Assembly: GCF_002159845.1 (NCBI RefSeq)
Contig: NZ_NFJK01000006.1
Span: forward strand, 99,501-163,500
Direction of reading: 5' to 3'
From: Anaeromassilibacillus sp. An250
GTDB lineage: Bacteria > Bacillota > Clostridia > Oscillospirales > Acutalibacteraceae
Length of the DNA: 64,000 bases
The notes below the pieces were generated by a model that was not told the origin of the DNA, made no database searches, and was given only the letters and a program-made list of their open reading frames with translations. Below, piece by piece: positions 50,258 through 58,988 of this stretch; the stretch's first letter is position 1, and each line of letters starts with the position of its first letter. The translations under genes and the position numbers were made by a program.

Positions 50258-51901
50258 ATGAGCAGGAAAAAACAAGTCAATCAGAAAATCACAGCCCTCT
50301 ATTGCCGTATTTCTCTGGAGGATGGCGGCGATAACGAGAGCATGAGTATCAGCAATCAAAAAATCATGCTTCGGGACTTTGCCGAGAAAAACGGGATGTT
50401 CCAGTATGAGTATTATGTGGACGACGGTTACACAGGCCGTAATTTCAATCGCCCAGCTTTTCAGCGTATGATTGCCGATATTGAGGCCGGTAAAATCGGT
50501 TGTGTCATTACCAAAGACCTGTCCAGACTGGGAAGAAATTATATTGAAGCCGGCAGTTATATTGAAATCTTCTTCCCCAAACACAATGTCCGCTATATCG
50601 CCATTACGGATGGCGTGGATAGTTTGACCCATCAGGAAATGGACATCACGCCCTTCAAGAATATCCTAAACGATATGTATAGCCGGGATATTTCCAAGAA
50701 AGTGCTGGCGGGGCGTATGACCCGTTCCCGACAGGGAAAGTTCTGCGGCGGACAGCCTCCCCTGGGGCTAATGCGTGACCCGGAGGATCGGGGGCATTTG
50801 ATCCTTGACCCGGAAACTGCGCCGGTGATTCGCAAAATCTATGACCTGGCACTGGATGGCTGGGGTTGTATGCGGATTGTCAAGCAGCTGATGGAGGACA
50901 AGGTTCCCATCACCAGAGTAAAAGGAAATACCGCCTGCGATGTCAACTACTATGCGTGGGGCGGCGCAAGAATCAGCCATATCCTGCGTAATCCCTTTTA
51001 TAAGGGCGCTCATCTGGTTTGCCGGACACACCAGAAAGGGATTCGCTCCAACACCTATGACATTATTCCCCGTGAGGACTGGGAAATCATTGAGGGCTGT
51101 CATGAAGCAATTGTGACACCGGAGGAATGGGAGCAGGTACAGGCAATCGTAGATCGCAGGCCACCTATTATTAAAGGAAATGCTTGCCCCTTCTACAACT
51201 TGTTCCACGGCATTATCTACTGCGCCACCTGTGGGAAATCCATGCAGGTACGGTATGAAAAGGTCGGCAGAACTGGCAAAAACCGCTTTACCGGCGAGAT
51301 GCGGGAACCGATTGACAAGGCGTATTATATCTGCCAGACCTACAACCGGCTGGGTAAAAACGCCTGCACCAGTCACAAGATCGAAGCCAGGGATTTGTAT
51401 AATCTTGTCCTGAAGGACATTCAGGAACTGGCAGCGATGGCGTTCAAAGATGCAGATGCCTTTTATCAGCGGTTGAGCAGCCGGATGGAGCGCCGGTATA
51501 TGGCGGATGCTTCCGAGATGCAGAAAGAGCGTGAACGCCTGGAAGCCAGGAACCGGGAAATTGACGATATGTTCCTGAGTCTTTACACGGACAAGGCCAA
51601 GGGTGTGCTCTCTGAGCAGCGGTTTATGAAGTTGACCACCGCTATGGAGCAGGAGCAGGAAGAAAATCAGAGCCGGTTGCAGGAACTGATGCGAATGCTT
51701 CAGCAGTCTGATGCTCAGGAAAGCGAAGTCCGTACCTTTATCCGGGAAATTCGGCAGTATGCCACCATTCAGGAACTGGATGAAACGGTGCTGAACCGGC
51801 TAATCAACCGTATCCTGGTAGGTGAAGTTGAGAAAGTTGATGGGCAGAAGGTGCAGGAAGTCAGGATTGTTTATAATTTTGTGGGGGAAATAACTATCTA
51901 A
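50258..51901 (+). CDS. tnpX: Large serine recombinase, TnpX-like
   Basis: This 547-residue recombinase moves the element. The resolvase domain has the catalytic Ser at S19 (YCRISLED) and the DLSRLGRN motif. A recombinase domain and a zinc-ribbon follow (CATC ... C-x(n)-C with YYICQTYNRLGKNAC), and then a coiled coil at about residues 410-490. TnpX-type enzymes insert at GA dinucleotides, which matches the scar in virD4. It is shorter than Tn4451 TnpX (about 700) but in the range of relatives. AAGGAG precedes the ATG. Confidence 0.9.
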   Translation: MSRKKQVNQKITALYCRISLEDGGDNESMSISNQKIMLRDFAEKNGMFQYEYYVDDGYTGRNFNRPAFQRMIADIEAGKIGCVITKDLSRLGRNYIEAGSYIEIFFPKHNVRYIAITDGVDSLTHQEMDITPFKNILNDMYSRDISKKVLAGRMTRSRQGKFCGGQPPLGLMRDPEDRGHLILDPETAPVIRKIYDLALDGWGCMRIVKQLMEDKVPITRVKGNTACDVNYYAWGGARISHILRNPFYKGAHLVCRTHQKGIRSNTYDIIPREDWEIIEGCHEAIVTPEEWEQVQAIVDRRPPIIKGNACPFYNLFHGIIYCATCGKSMQVRYEKVGRTGKNRFTGEMREPIDKAYYICQTYNRLGKNACTSHKIEARDLYNLVLKDIQELAAMAFKDADAFYQRLSSRMERRYMADASEMQKERERLEARNREIDDMFLSLYTDKAKGVLSEQRFMKLTTAMEQEQEENQSRLQELMRMLQQSDAQESEVRTFIREIRQYATIQELDETVLNRLINRILVGEVEKVDGQKVQEVRIVYNFVGEITI

Positions 51902-51937
51902 CTAATAAGCAATAGTAAATGTGAAAGGTATGTGTCG

Positions 51938-52800
51938 ATGAGATTCTATTTGGACCATAATATTTATATTTACTCGCTAAATGATGAGTCAATAGGCCAA
52001 GCGGTTGAAACATTAAAATCTGATTCTGTTCAATTTTTGTATAGCCCAGCGCATATTGAGGAGGTGTATACTGCATTTGTTAAGAATGGAAGTAAATATC
52101 AGCAAAATATACAGCGTATCTTTGAACAAATTTCAAAATTCACTGATGATATGGAATGTCTGCCATCTGACACACAAATAATAATAAAAGGGAAAAGCCA
52201 TCAGATTGCTATAAACGAGTTGCTGGAATTGATACAACTCAACGAATGGAATCTGATGGTAAATATAAGTATCAAATAGATAAAGGGCATTATCAAGAAC
52301 TTTGCAAACAAGATAAACATTTTCAATCCATATCTACTCTCACATATGATAAAATTTGGGATCATAAGGAAATTATCAATTGTCTTGAGGAACTTAATAG
52401 AAATATGCCTCAAATTATTAACCGTCACAATTTTAACGTTGACACTATTAGTCTTGCAATGTTAGGCATAAATAAGATTCTGCCTGAGGATTTGCAAATA
52501 CAGCGTGGCATGTATGATGAGCTGAAAAAATCACATAAAGCCTTAGAATTTGTGGTGGAAATACTATTTCGCGTGCTTAATATCAGCGGTTACAATGCTG
52601 ATAAAGAAGAAGCAACAACTATTTCTGGAATTCACGATGTGACGCATGCTATATATGCGACAAAAGCTGATAAATTATTTAGTTCTGATAAAAAATTTGT
52701 AAATAAATGCGCCGCAATTTATTACTTCCTTGGTGTTAAAACACAAGTCGTACTTTGTCCGCAAAAGGAAATTGCTAAAATTTTACTTGAATCAAAATAG
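51938..52800 (+). pseudogene. PIN-like gene with a frameshift
   Basis: Two frames join into one protein of about 287 residues. The first begins MRFYLDHNIYIYSL, an N-terminal Asp strand typical of PIN nucleases, and ends at 52279. The second runs on from about 52246 and ends with HDVTHAIYATKADKLFSSDKKF, the C-terminal acidic part of a PIN fold. A missing base at about 52240-52246 would account for the break. It is AT-rich and lies between the recombinase and the element end, so it is late cargo. The toxin-like role is an inference. Confidence 0.6.
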
Positions 52801-52890
52801 ATTTATACATGAGAGTAATTCGGTAATCCCGACATTGCTTTTAATGAGATTTTATCATAACTAAGCAGATTATAAATTGTTATTGCAAGA

Positions 52891-52922
52891 AATAACCTTC
52901 CTTTTTACCAAGGAGGGTTATT
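52891..52922 (+). terminator. Terminator near the right end of the element
   Basis: AATAACCTTCCTT and AAGGAGGGTTATT pair with one mismatch, followed by seven T. It isolates the element from the rest of virD4. Confidence 0.85.
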
Positions 52923-52964
52923 TTTTTGCCCATTTTTGAATTCATCACTTGACATTGTGGCAAA

Positions 52965-53210
52965 GAGCTGATGACACAAGACGAATTGGCAGTGATGGAC
53001 GGAGGCAAGTGTATCTTCATGCTGCGGGGTGTGCGCCCGTTCCTCTCGGACAAGTACGACCTGACAAAGCATCCGAATTACAAATACACCGCCGACGCCG
53101 ACAAGAAGTACCTCTTTGATATGGAACGGTACATGAAACGCAAACCGGCCATCGTAAAGCCGGATGAGCCTTTCGAGATGTACGAATTGACAGCAACGGA
53201 CCTTCAATAA
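52965..53210 (+). pseudogene. virD4: 3' end of the split virD4 gene
   Basis: The frame reads ELMTQDELAVMDGG and then LRGVRPFLSDKYDLTKHPNY, the normal end of VirD4 coupling proteins, and stops at 53208-53210. It continues exactly from the 5' part at 36986-38511. It has no ribosome site of its own, so the ATG at 52971 is probably not used. Confidence 0.88.
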
Positions 53211-53242
53211 CAATTCTACAACGAAGAAAGGAAATATGATTT

Positions 53243-53383
53243 ATGGATTTTTTCACTAACGCTATCGACGTATTGCAGACCCTGGTGATTGCGCTGGGCG
53301 GCGGCCTGTGCGTGTGGGGCGGCATCAACCTCCTGGAAGGTTACGGGCAGGACAACCCTGCCTCCAATGCTCATGTGCCATAA
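53243..53383 (+). CDS. Maff2-family conjugation protein, truncated
   Basis: The 46-residue product begins like Maff2 proteins of Tn1549-type elements (FFTNAIDVLQTLVIALGGG, then VWGGINLLEGYGQDNPA), which follow virD4 in such elements. It stops soon after GYGQDNPA, where family members run on for about 20-30 residues with a second hydrophobic helix. The tail SNAHVP is foreign, so a second junction lies near 53364. Confidence 0.72.
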   Translation: MDFFTNAIDVLQTLVIALGGGLCVWGGINLLEGYGQDNPASNAHVP

Positions 53384-53765
53384 AGTAACACAAATAAGAG
53401 AACAGACAGCTACCCCACTGTTCCGTAAAATATTTTGTGGCTGACTGGTGGAAATATCATTCCGAGGGTGCTAAAATGAAACATAGGAATGAGCGATAAA
53501 TCGGAATTTGAATATCAGTAAATTATGACCTCTCAACAGAGGTTACAGTGTTTTAATAAAATCCTCCAAAAGCCTTGAAAATAAAGGATTTATCGCAATG
53601 TGTCTGCCTTATCTCTTTATACGGTTACACACAAGTTTACTCTTTCCCTCATTGCTCATAAGGGCAAATACAAGGGCAAGAAAATCTCATAACAAGATAT
53701 AACAAAGTGTGGCAATCGGAGAACTGTGATGTATGTGCGAATATATTATAACGGAGGATTTTTCA

Positions 53766-54143
53766 ATGGACAAGTACATTTACGATGATAAAAATGGTCT
53801 GTGGTATGAACTGCAAGGAGATTATTATATCCCATGTCTTATCTTACCAGCCGAAAAAGAACAGCCTATTGGTTTGTGGGGACAGCGGCACTTGCGGTAT
53901 CTGAAAGAATACCGCCGAGCCACCTACATAACCTTGTTCACAAGCGGCAGACTGAACAATTACCTTGCTGACATCGACAGGCAGGCGCAGGAACGCATGG
54001 AAAGGCTCACAGAGCAGATGAAACGGGTGCAGGGTATTACGGAGCAGTTAAAGGCGGAAAACGCTTTGGAATGGACACAGAGAATGAATAACATACGGGC
54101 GTGTGCAAAGGAGATTGTGGAAAAAGAAATCATCTTTGCATAA
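53766..54143 (+). CDS. tnpV: TnpV-like transposon protein (second copy)
   Basis: This 125-residue protein is a homologue of the one at 38614: GDYYIPCLILPAE, PIGLWGQRHLRYL, LNNYLADIDRQAQERM and a C-terminal RACAKEIVEKEI helix. The start at 53766 follows GGAGGA by seven bases. It is followed by a terminator and the arsenic genes. Presence of two diverged copies supports separate elements. The gap 53384-53765 holds the attachment-like repeats and no gene. Confidence 0.75.
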   Translation: MDKYIYDDKNGLWYELQGDYYIPCLILPAEKEQPIGLWGQRHLRYLKEYRRATYITLFTSGRLNNYLADIDRQAQERMERLTEQMKRVQGITEQLKAENALEWTQRMNNIRACAKEIVEKEIIFA

Positions 54144-54147
54144 GAAG

Positions 54148-54179
54148 ACAGCGGTAGGATTTAGTTTTCCTACCGCTGT
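54148..54179 (+). terminator. Terminator after tnpV
   Basis: ACAGCGGTAGGA (54148-54159) and TCCTACCGCTGT (54168-54179) are perfect 12-base arms, followed by TTTC. Confidence 0.82.
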
Positions 54180-54202
54180 TTCACTTAAATCAAAAAAATA
54201 TA

Positions 54203-54240
54203 TTGACATTTTTCTATGTGTTGCATATAATAACACATAG
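54203..54240 (+). promoter_or_regulatory. arsR promoter with ArsR operator
   Basis: TTGACA (54203-54208) and TATAAT (54226-54231) are both perfect and 17 bases apart. The inverted repeat CTATGTGTT (54214-54222) / AACACATAG (54232-54240) straddles the -10 box, the expected site for autorepression by ArsR. Confidence 0.8.
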
Positions 54241-54270
54241 ACATTTATCTATAGGAGGTGATTGAGAGAG

Positions 54271-54579
54271 ATGGATGAAAAAAGAATTGCGGCAATTTTC
54301 AAAGCGTTTTGTAATGAAAATCGCATTAGGATTATAAAACTGCTGCGTTCAGGTGAAAAATGCGCCTGCAAGCTGTTGGAAGAAATCAATGTCACACAGC
54401 CTACGCTTTCCCACTATATGAAAATTCTTTGTGACTCGGAAATAGTTGTCGGGCGCAAAGAGGGAAAATGGACACACTATTCTATTTCAGAAAAAGGTGT
54501 GGAACAGGCAAAAGAATGTTTGCGGCAGTTGACAACACTTGATGTTGAAAGCGAAAATAAGTCGTGCTGTGAAAAGTGA
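54271..54579 (+). CDS. arsR: ArsR-family metalloregulator
   Basis: This 102-residue winged-helix repressor has a GEKCACKLLEE motif at about residues 29-39; a C-x-C in this helix is the As(III) site of ArsR proteins. A further Cys pair sits at the end (SCCEK). The recognition helix is TQPTLSHYMKIL. The start at 54271 is favoured by GGAGGTGA upstream. It represses itself and the permease gene 90 bases downstream through the operator at 54214-54240. Confidence 0.9.
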   Translation: MDEKRIAAIFKAFCNENRIRIIKLLRSGEKCACKLLEEINVTQPTLSHYMKILCDSEIVVGRKEGKWTHYSISEKGVEQAKECLRQLTTLDVESENKSCCEK

Positions 54580-54668
54580 GGAAGTTTATTTGAATGCTTT
54601 TCCGCACGACTTATATTCGGAATATTAAATCGACATATTTCAATATGACTATATGAAAGGAGCTTTTT

Positions 54669-55682
54669 ATGGAGGCACTAAAAACAATTTGGGACTTTTT
54701 TCAAAATGAAGTCCTCGGTATGAACTGGCTGAATCGTCTCATTGAAACAATTTTGAACGCTTGCGGTTTAGATACCACGGGCAAAATAGGAGCGAGTATT
54801 CAGTTTTTCATCTATGATACCATAAAAATTATGGTACTGCTTGGCGTTTTGATTTTGATTATCTCGTATATTCAAAGTTATTTCCCGCCCGAAAGAGCAA
54901 AAAAGATACTCGGCAGATTTCACGGCATATGGGCGAATATCATCGCAGCTCTGCTCGGTACGGTAACACCGTTTTGCTCGTGTTCCTCTATTCCGCTGTT
55001 TATCGGATTTACAAGCGCAGGCTTACCACTTGGAGTTACATTCTCCTTTTTGATTTCTTCGCCGATGGTTGACCTCGGAAGCCTTGTCTTACTGATGAGT
55101 ATTTTCGGCTGGAAAGTTGCTGTTTTATATGTAATATTCGGTTTAGTAATCGCTGTGGCTGGCGGAACGCTAATTGAAAAGTTGCACCTCGATAATCAAG
55201 TGGAAGAATATATCCGAAACGGTCACTCGATTGATGTTCCGCAGGAGGAACTGCATTTCAAAGACCGTATGAAATTTGCGTGGGAACAGGTTGTTGAAAC
55301 CGCTAAAAAGGTTGCTCCTTATGTTCTGATCGGCGTGGGCATTGGTGCTTTCATTCACAACTGGATTCCTGAAGAATTTATTGTCAAAGCACTTGGCGAA
55401 AATAATCCGTTTGGCGTAATTCTTGCTACGATAGTCGGTATTCCGATGTATGCGGATATTTTCGGTACAATTCCGATTGCAGAAGCCCTGCTTGCAAAAG
55501 GTGCTTTGCTCGGCGTTGTCCTTTCCTTTATGATGGGCGTTACTACGCTTTCGCTCCCTTCAATGATTATGCTTCGCAAGGCGGTCAAACCGAAACTGCT
55601 TGGTATTTTCATTGGAATATGTGCTGCTGGTATTATTATTGTAGGCTATCTTTTCAACGCAATACAATATTTAATTGTTTAA
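54669..55682 (+). CDS. arsP: ArsP-type permease
   Basis: This 337-residue membrane protein has about eight to ten segments. The signature TPFCSCSSIPLFIGF with paired Cys lies at about residues 100-114, and a second half carries GIPMYADIFGTIPIAEALL. These mark the ArsP/DUF318 permease family, members of which export trivalent organoarsenicals. The ArsR gene just upstream supports an arsenic role. AAAGGAGC precedes the ATG. Its end overlaps the end of a truncated relaxase gene on the other strand by 29 bases. Confidence 0.88.
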   Translation: MEALKTIWDFFQNEVLGMNWLNRLIETILNACGLDTTGKIGASIQFFIYDTIKIMVLLGVLILIISYIQSYFPPERAKKILGRFHGIWANIIAALLGTVTPFCSCSSIPLFIGFTSAGLPLGVTFSFLISSPMVDLGSLVLLMSIFGWKVAVLYVIFGLVIAVAGGTLIEKLHLDNQVEEYIRNGHSIDVPQEELHFKDRMKFAWEQVVETAKKVAPYVLIGVGIGAFIHNWIPEEFIVKALGENNPFGVILATIVGIPMYADIFGTIPIAEALLAKGALLGVVLSFMMGVTTLSLPSMIMLRKAVKPKLLGIFIGICAAGIIIVGYLFNAIQYLIV

Positions 55683-56241
55683 TTTTAAAGCGTGTATCTT
55701 TGGTAGTAAACAGATGGCTTTCGTATACCTCGCCTTTTTTGATGACGGTACAGCCTTTCCGTATCTGCCCGTCCTCCCCCGTGATTTCCTTTTTGGTGCG
55801 GACACGCTTTCCAGTCTCGTCAAAGAACACGCTGCGGGAAGCAACCTTTACATCAGGTTCGGGGAGCAACCTCCTCTCGCTGAAAATCAGATGGATATGA
55901 TAATTTGTCTTGCGCTTGTTGTGGTGGAGGGCGGACACGCACTCCACACCGTACCGCCTGCGGAACTCCTCTGTAAAGTCCGTGAGTACCTGCTGCGGCT
56001 CGTATTGCGTATAGATTTCGGGCAAGGCGATAATCAGTTCCCTTGCTTCGATACATTTGCCCTCTGTGCCGCTGCGCTGAAACTCCTGCTGGCTTTCCCT
56101 TGCAAGGTTGCTCCAAAAGGTGCTGTCGGCGGTGCGGTAGGTGGCATAGAGATTTTCCTGCCTTGCATGGCTTGTAATATACGATATTCGCCCTTTGACA
56201 TTGGGCAGTTTTGACATCTGGATAAAACTGTGTCTCGGCAT
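55654..56241 (-). pseudogene. MobA/MobL (MobQ)-type relaxase gene, 3' truncated
   Basis: The 195-codon frame starts like MobQ relaxases (SKLPNVKGRISYITSHARQ) and has the metal-binding motif HHNKRKTNYHIHLIFSERR at about residues 104-122. After FTTKDTRFK the sequence switches to a foreign tail (IKQLNIVLR) and stops; family members are two or more times longer. The break at about 55683 coincides with the end of arsP, so the arsenic cassette or a deletion removed the rest. The nicking domain is present but probably incomplete. Confidence 0.75.
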
Positions 56242-56375
56242 ACATCATCTCCGTTTTCTGTTGTCAAGGTGCGTCCTTTTTTTGCAACCGTTTACGGTTG
56301 TGGCTGTCGCTGCGGCAGCGGTGACAGCCCCGTATCATACGCCGCAGGCGGTTGATACGGAAGCCCCCTGCAAGG

Positions 56376-56426
56376 GCGAAATACCCGGAGTACAAATCGA
56401 AGATTTGTGCGAGGGGTGTATTTCGC
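56376..56426. other. Candidate oriT (nested hairpin)
   Basis: Outer arms GCGAAATACCC (56376-56386) and GGGTGTATTTCGC (56414-56426) enclose inner arms ACAAATC (56392-56398) and GATTTGT (56402-56408). More hairpins lie at 56283-56360. The position between the relaxase start and the excisionase gene fits an origin of transfer. I see no gene in 56242-56475. Confidence 0.5.
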
Positions 56427-56475
56427 TCTCAAACGCCGAGGGCTTAGGGTTACTTTCCGAAAAGAGAATGGATGG

Positions 56476-56691
56476 TCATTCCACTCTGCGGACATCATCG
56501 GGCTTCAGAAGATTTCTTCCCTGATTGACCGTCAGAAACCGTTCCAGCGTGTCCCTGCGGATAATGGTCTTGCGCCCCACTTTGAGGACGGGCAGCTTTC
56601 CCCATTCCACCAGCTTCCGCATGGTGTTCCTGCCGATACCCGTACATTCTGCGGCTTCCTCTATGGTAAGTCCCATTTTGACTGCGCTCAT
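56476..56691 (-). CDS. xis: Excisionase-like helix-turn-helix protein
   Basis: This 71-residue MerR-like protein (IEEAAECTGIGRNTMRKLVE, LPVLKVGRKTIIRRDTLERF) is of the Tn916 Xis type, which bends DNA at the element ends so that integrase can excise it. AAGGAGG lies before its ATG. It faces away from the XRE and integrase genes, with operator-like repeats between them. Confidence 0.82.
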   Translation of the reverse strand: MSAVKMGLTIEEAAECTGIGRNTMRKLVEWGKLPVLKVGRKTIIRRDTLERFLTVNQGRNLLKPDDVRRVE

Positions 56692-56718
56692 TCTATCAAC
56701 CTCCTTTTAGAATACTCA

Positions 56719-56848
56719 TTTTGCAACTACTGTTTTATCATTATACTTATTCTGCCATCTCTTGTCAACCTATTTTGCAACCATTCATAGTTTATTTACA
56801 ACTTTCATTGAGATAAAGGTTGCAAAATAAGTATCGGCGTGTTATACT
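56719..56848 (+). promoter_or_regulatory. XRE promoter and three operator-like repeats
   Basis: TTTTGCAAC occurs at 56719-56727 and 56773-56781, and inverted (GTTGCAAAA) at 56819-56827. The last copy covers the -35 box of a promoter TTGCAA (56820-56825) / TATACT (56843-56848) with 17 bases between. The XRE protein encoded next probably binds here and controls both itself and xis. Confidence 0.6.
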
Positions 56849-56872
56849 GATACCAGTCAGGAGGTGAACACC

Positions 56873-57538
56873 TTGAAAAAAGAAACCACATTCACCGCAA
56901 AACAGGTCGGTAGGAGGATTAAGGAACGCCGCACAGAGTTAAACATTACCATGCCGGAACTTGGCAGGCGTGTAGGCGTGAACAAATCCACCATTCAGCG
57001 GTATGAAGCGGACGGAGTTGATCCGAAGCGCACAATGGTTATCAACGGTCTTGCGGAAGCGTTGCTCACAACTCCCGAATGGCTGACAGGTCTTTCCGAT
57101 GATAAGGAATATGACACCTATACTCTTTGCCAGCGGGATATTGAGGAACACATCAGGAAATATCTGGACACAGTTTCCTATACAGTAAAGGGCGAGCCGC
57201 ACCAGCAGCTTCTCACGACATTTCTCGGCAAGATGGTTGACCTGTATACGGTTATGACCTGCTACTTTGCTGATGCTATGGAGGAAGTTGACCGTGTGGC
57301 GGAGGACAAAGGGCTGAAAGAGTCTCTTGGACGGTACGCCATAGAGTCCGGGGCAATCATGGAACAGGTATACCGCAAGAAGATGGAAGTACCGATTGAG
57401 GATATGAAACGGTTTTTAGACGGGATTTTACATATCCACGATGAGGGGCGCACAAGAATGTCGATGGGCGCACTTTTCGGGATAGTGGAGGAAGCCGAAG
57501 AAAGGCTTTCCGAAAAAGAAAATTCCGTGGCACCTTGA
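56873..57538 (+). CDS. XRE-family regulator of the integrase module
   Basis: This 221-residue protein has an N-terminal helix-turn-helix (MPELGRRVGVNKSTIQRYE at about residues 25-43) and a long helical tail. The TTG at 56873 lies seven bases after AGGAGGT, so it is preferred to the GTG at 56864, which overlaps that site. It lies 107 bases before the integrase gene and probably times excision. Confidence 0.8.
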   Translation: MKKETTFTAKQVGRRIKERRTELNITMPELGRRVGVNKSTIQRYEADGVDPKRTMVINGLAEALLTTPEWLTGLSDDKEYDTYTLCQRDIEEHIRKYLDTVSYTVKGEPHQQLLTTFLGKMVDLYTVMTCYFADAMEEVDRVAEDKGLKESLGRYAIESGAIMEQVYRKKMEVPIEDMKRFLDGILHIHDEGRTRMSMGALFGIVEEAEERLSEKENSVAP

Positions 57539-57645
57539 CAAGTAAAGACGCCAGTTGACTTCCACTGGCAGAAGTGACACAATTACTTTACGCACACCAT
57601 ATGTCACAGTCCCGATTGCCACGGATAGAAAGGAGTTTTTTATCT

Positions 57646-58944
57646 ATGGCAAAAGGTTCTGTAAGAAAGAAAGGCAAAAAGTGGTACGGACGCTTTTACA
57701 TTGAAGATGAAAGCGGCAGAAAAGTGCAGAAAGAGTTTGCAGGCACAGAGAGCAAGGCAGAAACAGAAGCCATGCTCCGCAAAGCGATAGCGGACTACGA
57801 GGAAAAGCAGTTTGTCGGGAAAGCGGAAAACATCACGGTAGGCGATATGCTGGATATGTGGGTAGAGGAAGAACTGAAACCCGGCAACTTAAGCAACGGG
57901 ACGGTCATGTCCTATCAGGGAACGGTCAACCGTATCAAGCAATATCCCATTGGCAAACGCAAGCTGAAAACCGTGACCGCCGACCATTTGCAGGCATTTA
58001 TTGATTTTCTGAGCTACGGTGGGACAAACCCGGACGGGACAACTTCAAAGCCCATGAGCAAAGGGTATATGCTCCTGTTCTCGGCGGTGCTGCAAAATTC
58101 CTTCCGCTTTGCGGTATTCCCGAAAAAACTGATTACTTTTAACCCTATGCAGTATGTGAAGCTAAGGGGCAGGAAGCAGGAAACGGATATTTTCTCGGAC
58201 AGCAAGGAAGATACCGCCAGTATTCCTACTATCACCCATGAACAGTTCCAAAAGCTGGAGGAATTTCTCAAGGCAAAAGATAATCCCGCTTTGCTGCCTG
58301 TGCAGATAGCGTACTACACGGGGCTTCGTATCGGGGAAGTATGCGGCTTGACTTGGCAGGATATTAACCTTGAGGAACAATATCTCACGGTACGCCGCAG
58401 TATGCGCTATAACGGAACAAGGCACACAACCGAAGTGGGAACGACAAAGCGGAGCAAAGTCCGCACCGTTGATTTCTGCGACACGCTGGCGGCAATCCTG
58501 CGGGCGGCGAGAACAGAACAACGCAAAAACCGTTTCCGCTACGGGGAGCTTTATCACCTGAACTACTACAAAGAAGTAAAGGAAAAAGGGCGCACCTATT
58601 ATGAGGTTTACAACCTGCAAAGGACAGAGGAAGTCCCGGAGGACTACAAGGAAATCTCCTTTGTCTGCCTGAGGGCAGACGGGGCGTATGAAGCGCCGAG
58701 TACGGTAGGGATTATGTGCAGAGCAGCAAAGAAGAAAGTGAAAGGGCTTGAGGATTTCCATTTCCACACGCTCCGCCACACCTACACAAGCAATCTGCTT
58801 TCCGGCGGCGCAAAGCCGAAAGATGTGCAGGAACTTCTCGGACACTCCGATGTCAGTACCACAATGAACATCTACGCTCACTCTACAAGGGAAGCAAAGC
58901 GTACTTCCGCAAGGCTGCTGGATAAGGTGGTCGGCGGGGAATAA
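57646..58944 (+). CDS. int: Tyrosine integrase (Tn916 type)
   Basis: This 432-residue recombinase has an N-terminal arm-binding domain (GSVRKKGKKWYGRFYIEDE), a core-binding SAM-like domain and a catalytic domain with Arg in TGLRIGEVCGL, HTLRHTYTSNLL, and the nucleophile Y410 in HSDVSTTMNIYAHS. It inserts and excises the module at sites with short core identity. AAGGAG precedes the ATG. Arm-type repeats lie right after its stop. Confidence 0.94.
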   Translation: MAKGSVRKKGKKWYGRFYIEDESGRKVQKEFAGTESKAETEAMLRKAIADYEEKQFVGKAENITVGDMLDMWVEEELKPGNLSNGTVMSYQGTVNRIKQYPIGKRKLKTVTADHLQAFIDFLSYGGTNPDGTTSKPMSKGYMLLFSAVLQNSFRFAVFPKKLITFNPMQYVKLRGRKQETDIFSDSKEDTASIPTITHEQFQKLEEFLKAKDNPALLPVQIAYYTGLRIGEVCGLTWQDINLEEQYLTVRRSMRYNGTRHTTEVGTTKRSKVRTVDFCDTLAAILRAARTEQRKNRFRYGELYHLNYYKEVKEKGRTYYEVYNLQRTEEVPEDYKEISFVCLRADGAYEAPSTVGIMCRAAKKKVKGLEDFHFHTLRHTYTSNLLSGGAKPKDVQELLGHSDVSTTMNIYAHSTREAKRTSARLLDKVVGGE

Positions 58945-58948
58945 AAAG

Positions 58949-58988
58949 TTGCCCTTGTTTCGGCTCGTAAGGGCAAAAACAAGGGCAA
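58949..58988 (+). repeat. Integrase arm-type repeats
   Basis: TTGCCCTTGTTT (58949-58960) is followed by TAAGGGCAAAAACAAGGGCAA (58968-58988). The two parts form an inverted repeat and the second is nearly identical to 53659-53679. These are likely integrase-binding sites beside the right attachment core at 59020-59031. Confidence 0.6.

Larger units (their letters stand above)
38510..52964 (+). mobile_element. Integrative mobilizable element (Tn4451/TnpX type) inserted in virD4
   Basis: The element lies between a GA at 38510-38511 and a GA at 52965-52966. Joining the flanks at one GA gives AAG-GAG-CTG-ATG and restores virD4 without a lost or added base. TnpX-type large serine recombinases are known to use a GA core. 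The ends have imperfect inverted repeats (left TATGCCATACTTGTTAATG; the right end, reversed, TTTGCCACAATGTCAAGTG). It carries tnpV, a restriction-defence cargo, an XRE regulator, mobilization genes, a broken VapE primase, tnpW and the recombinase. Confidence 0.82.

Noticed and set aside
58949..58988. Short CRISPR-like array of GGGCAA repeats
   Set aside because: There are only two or three short units with unequal spacing beside an integrase; they fit integrase arm sites.
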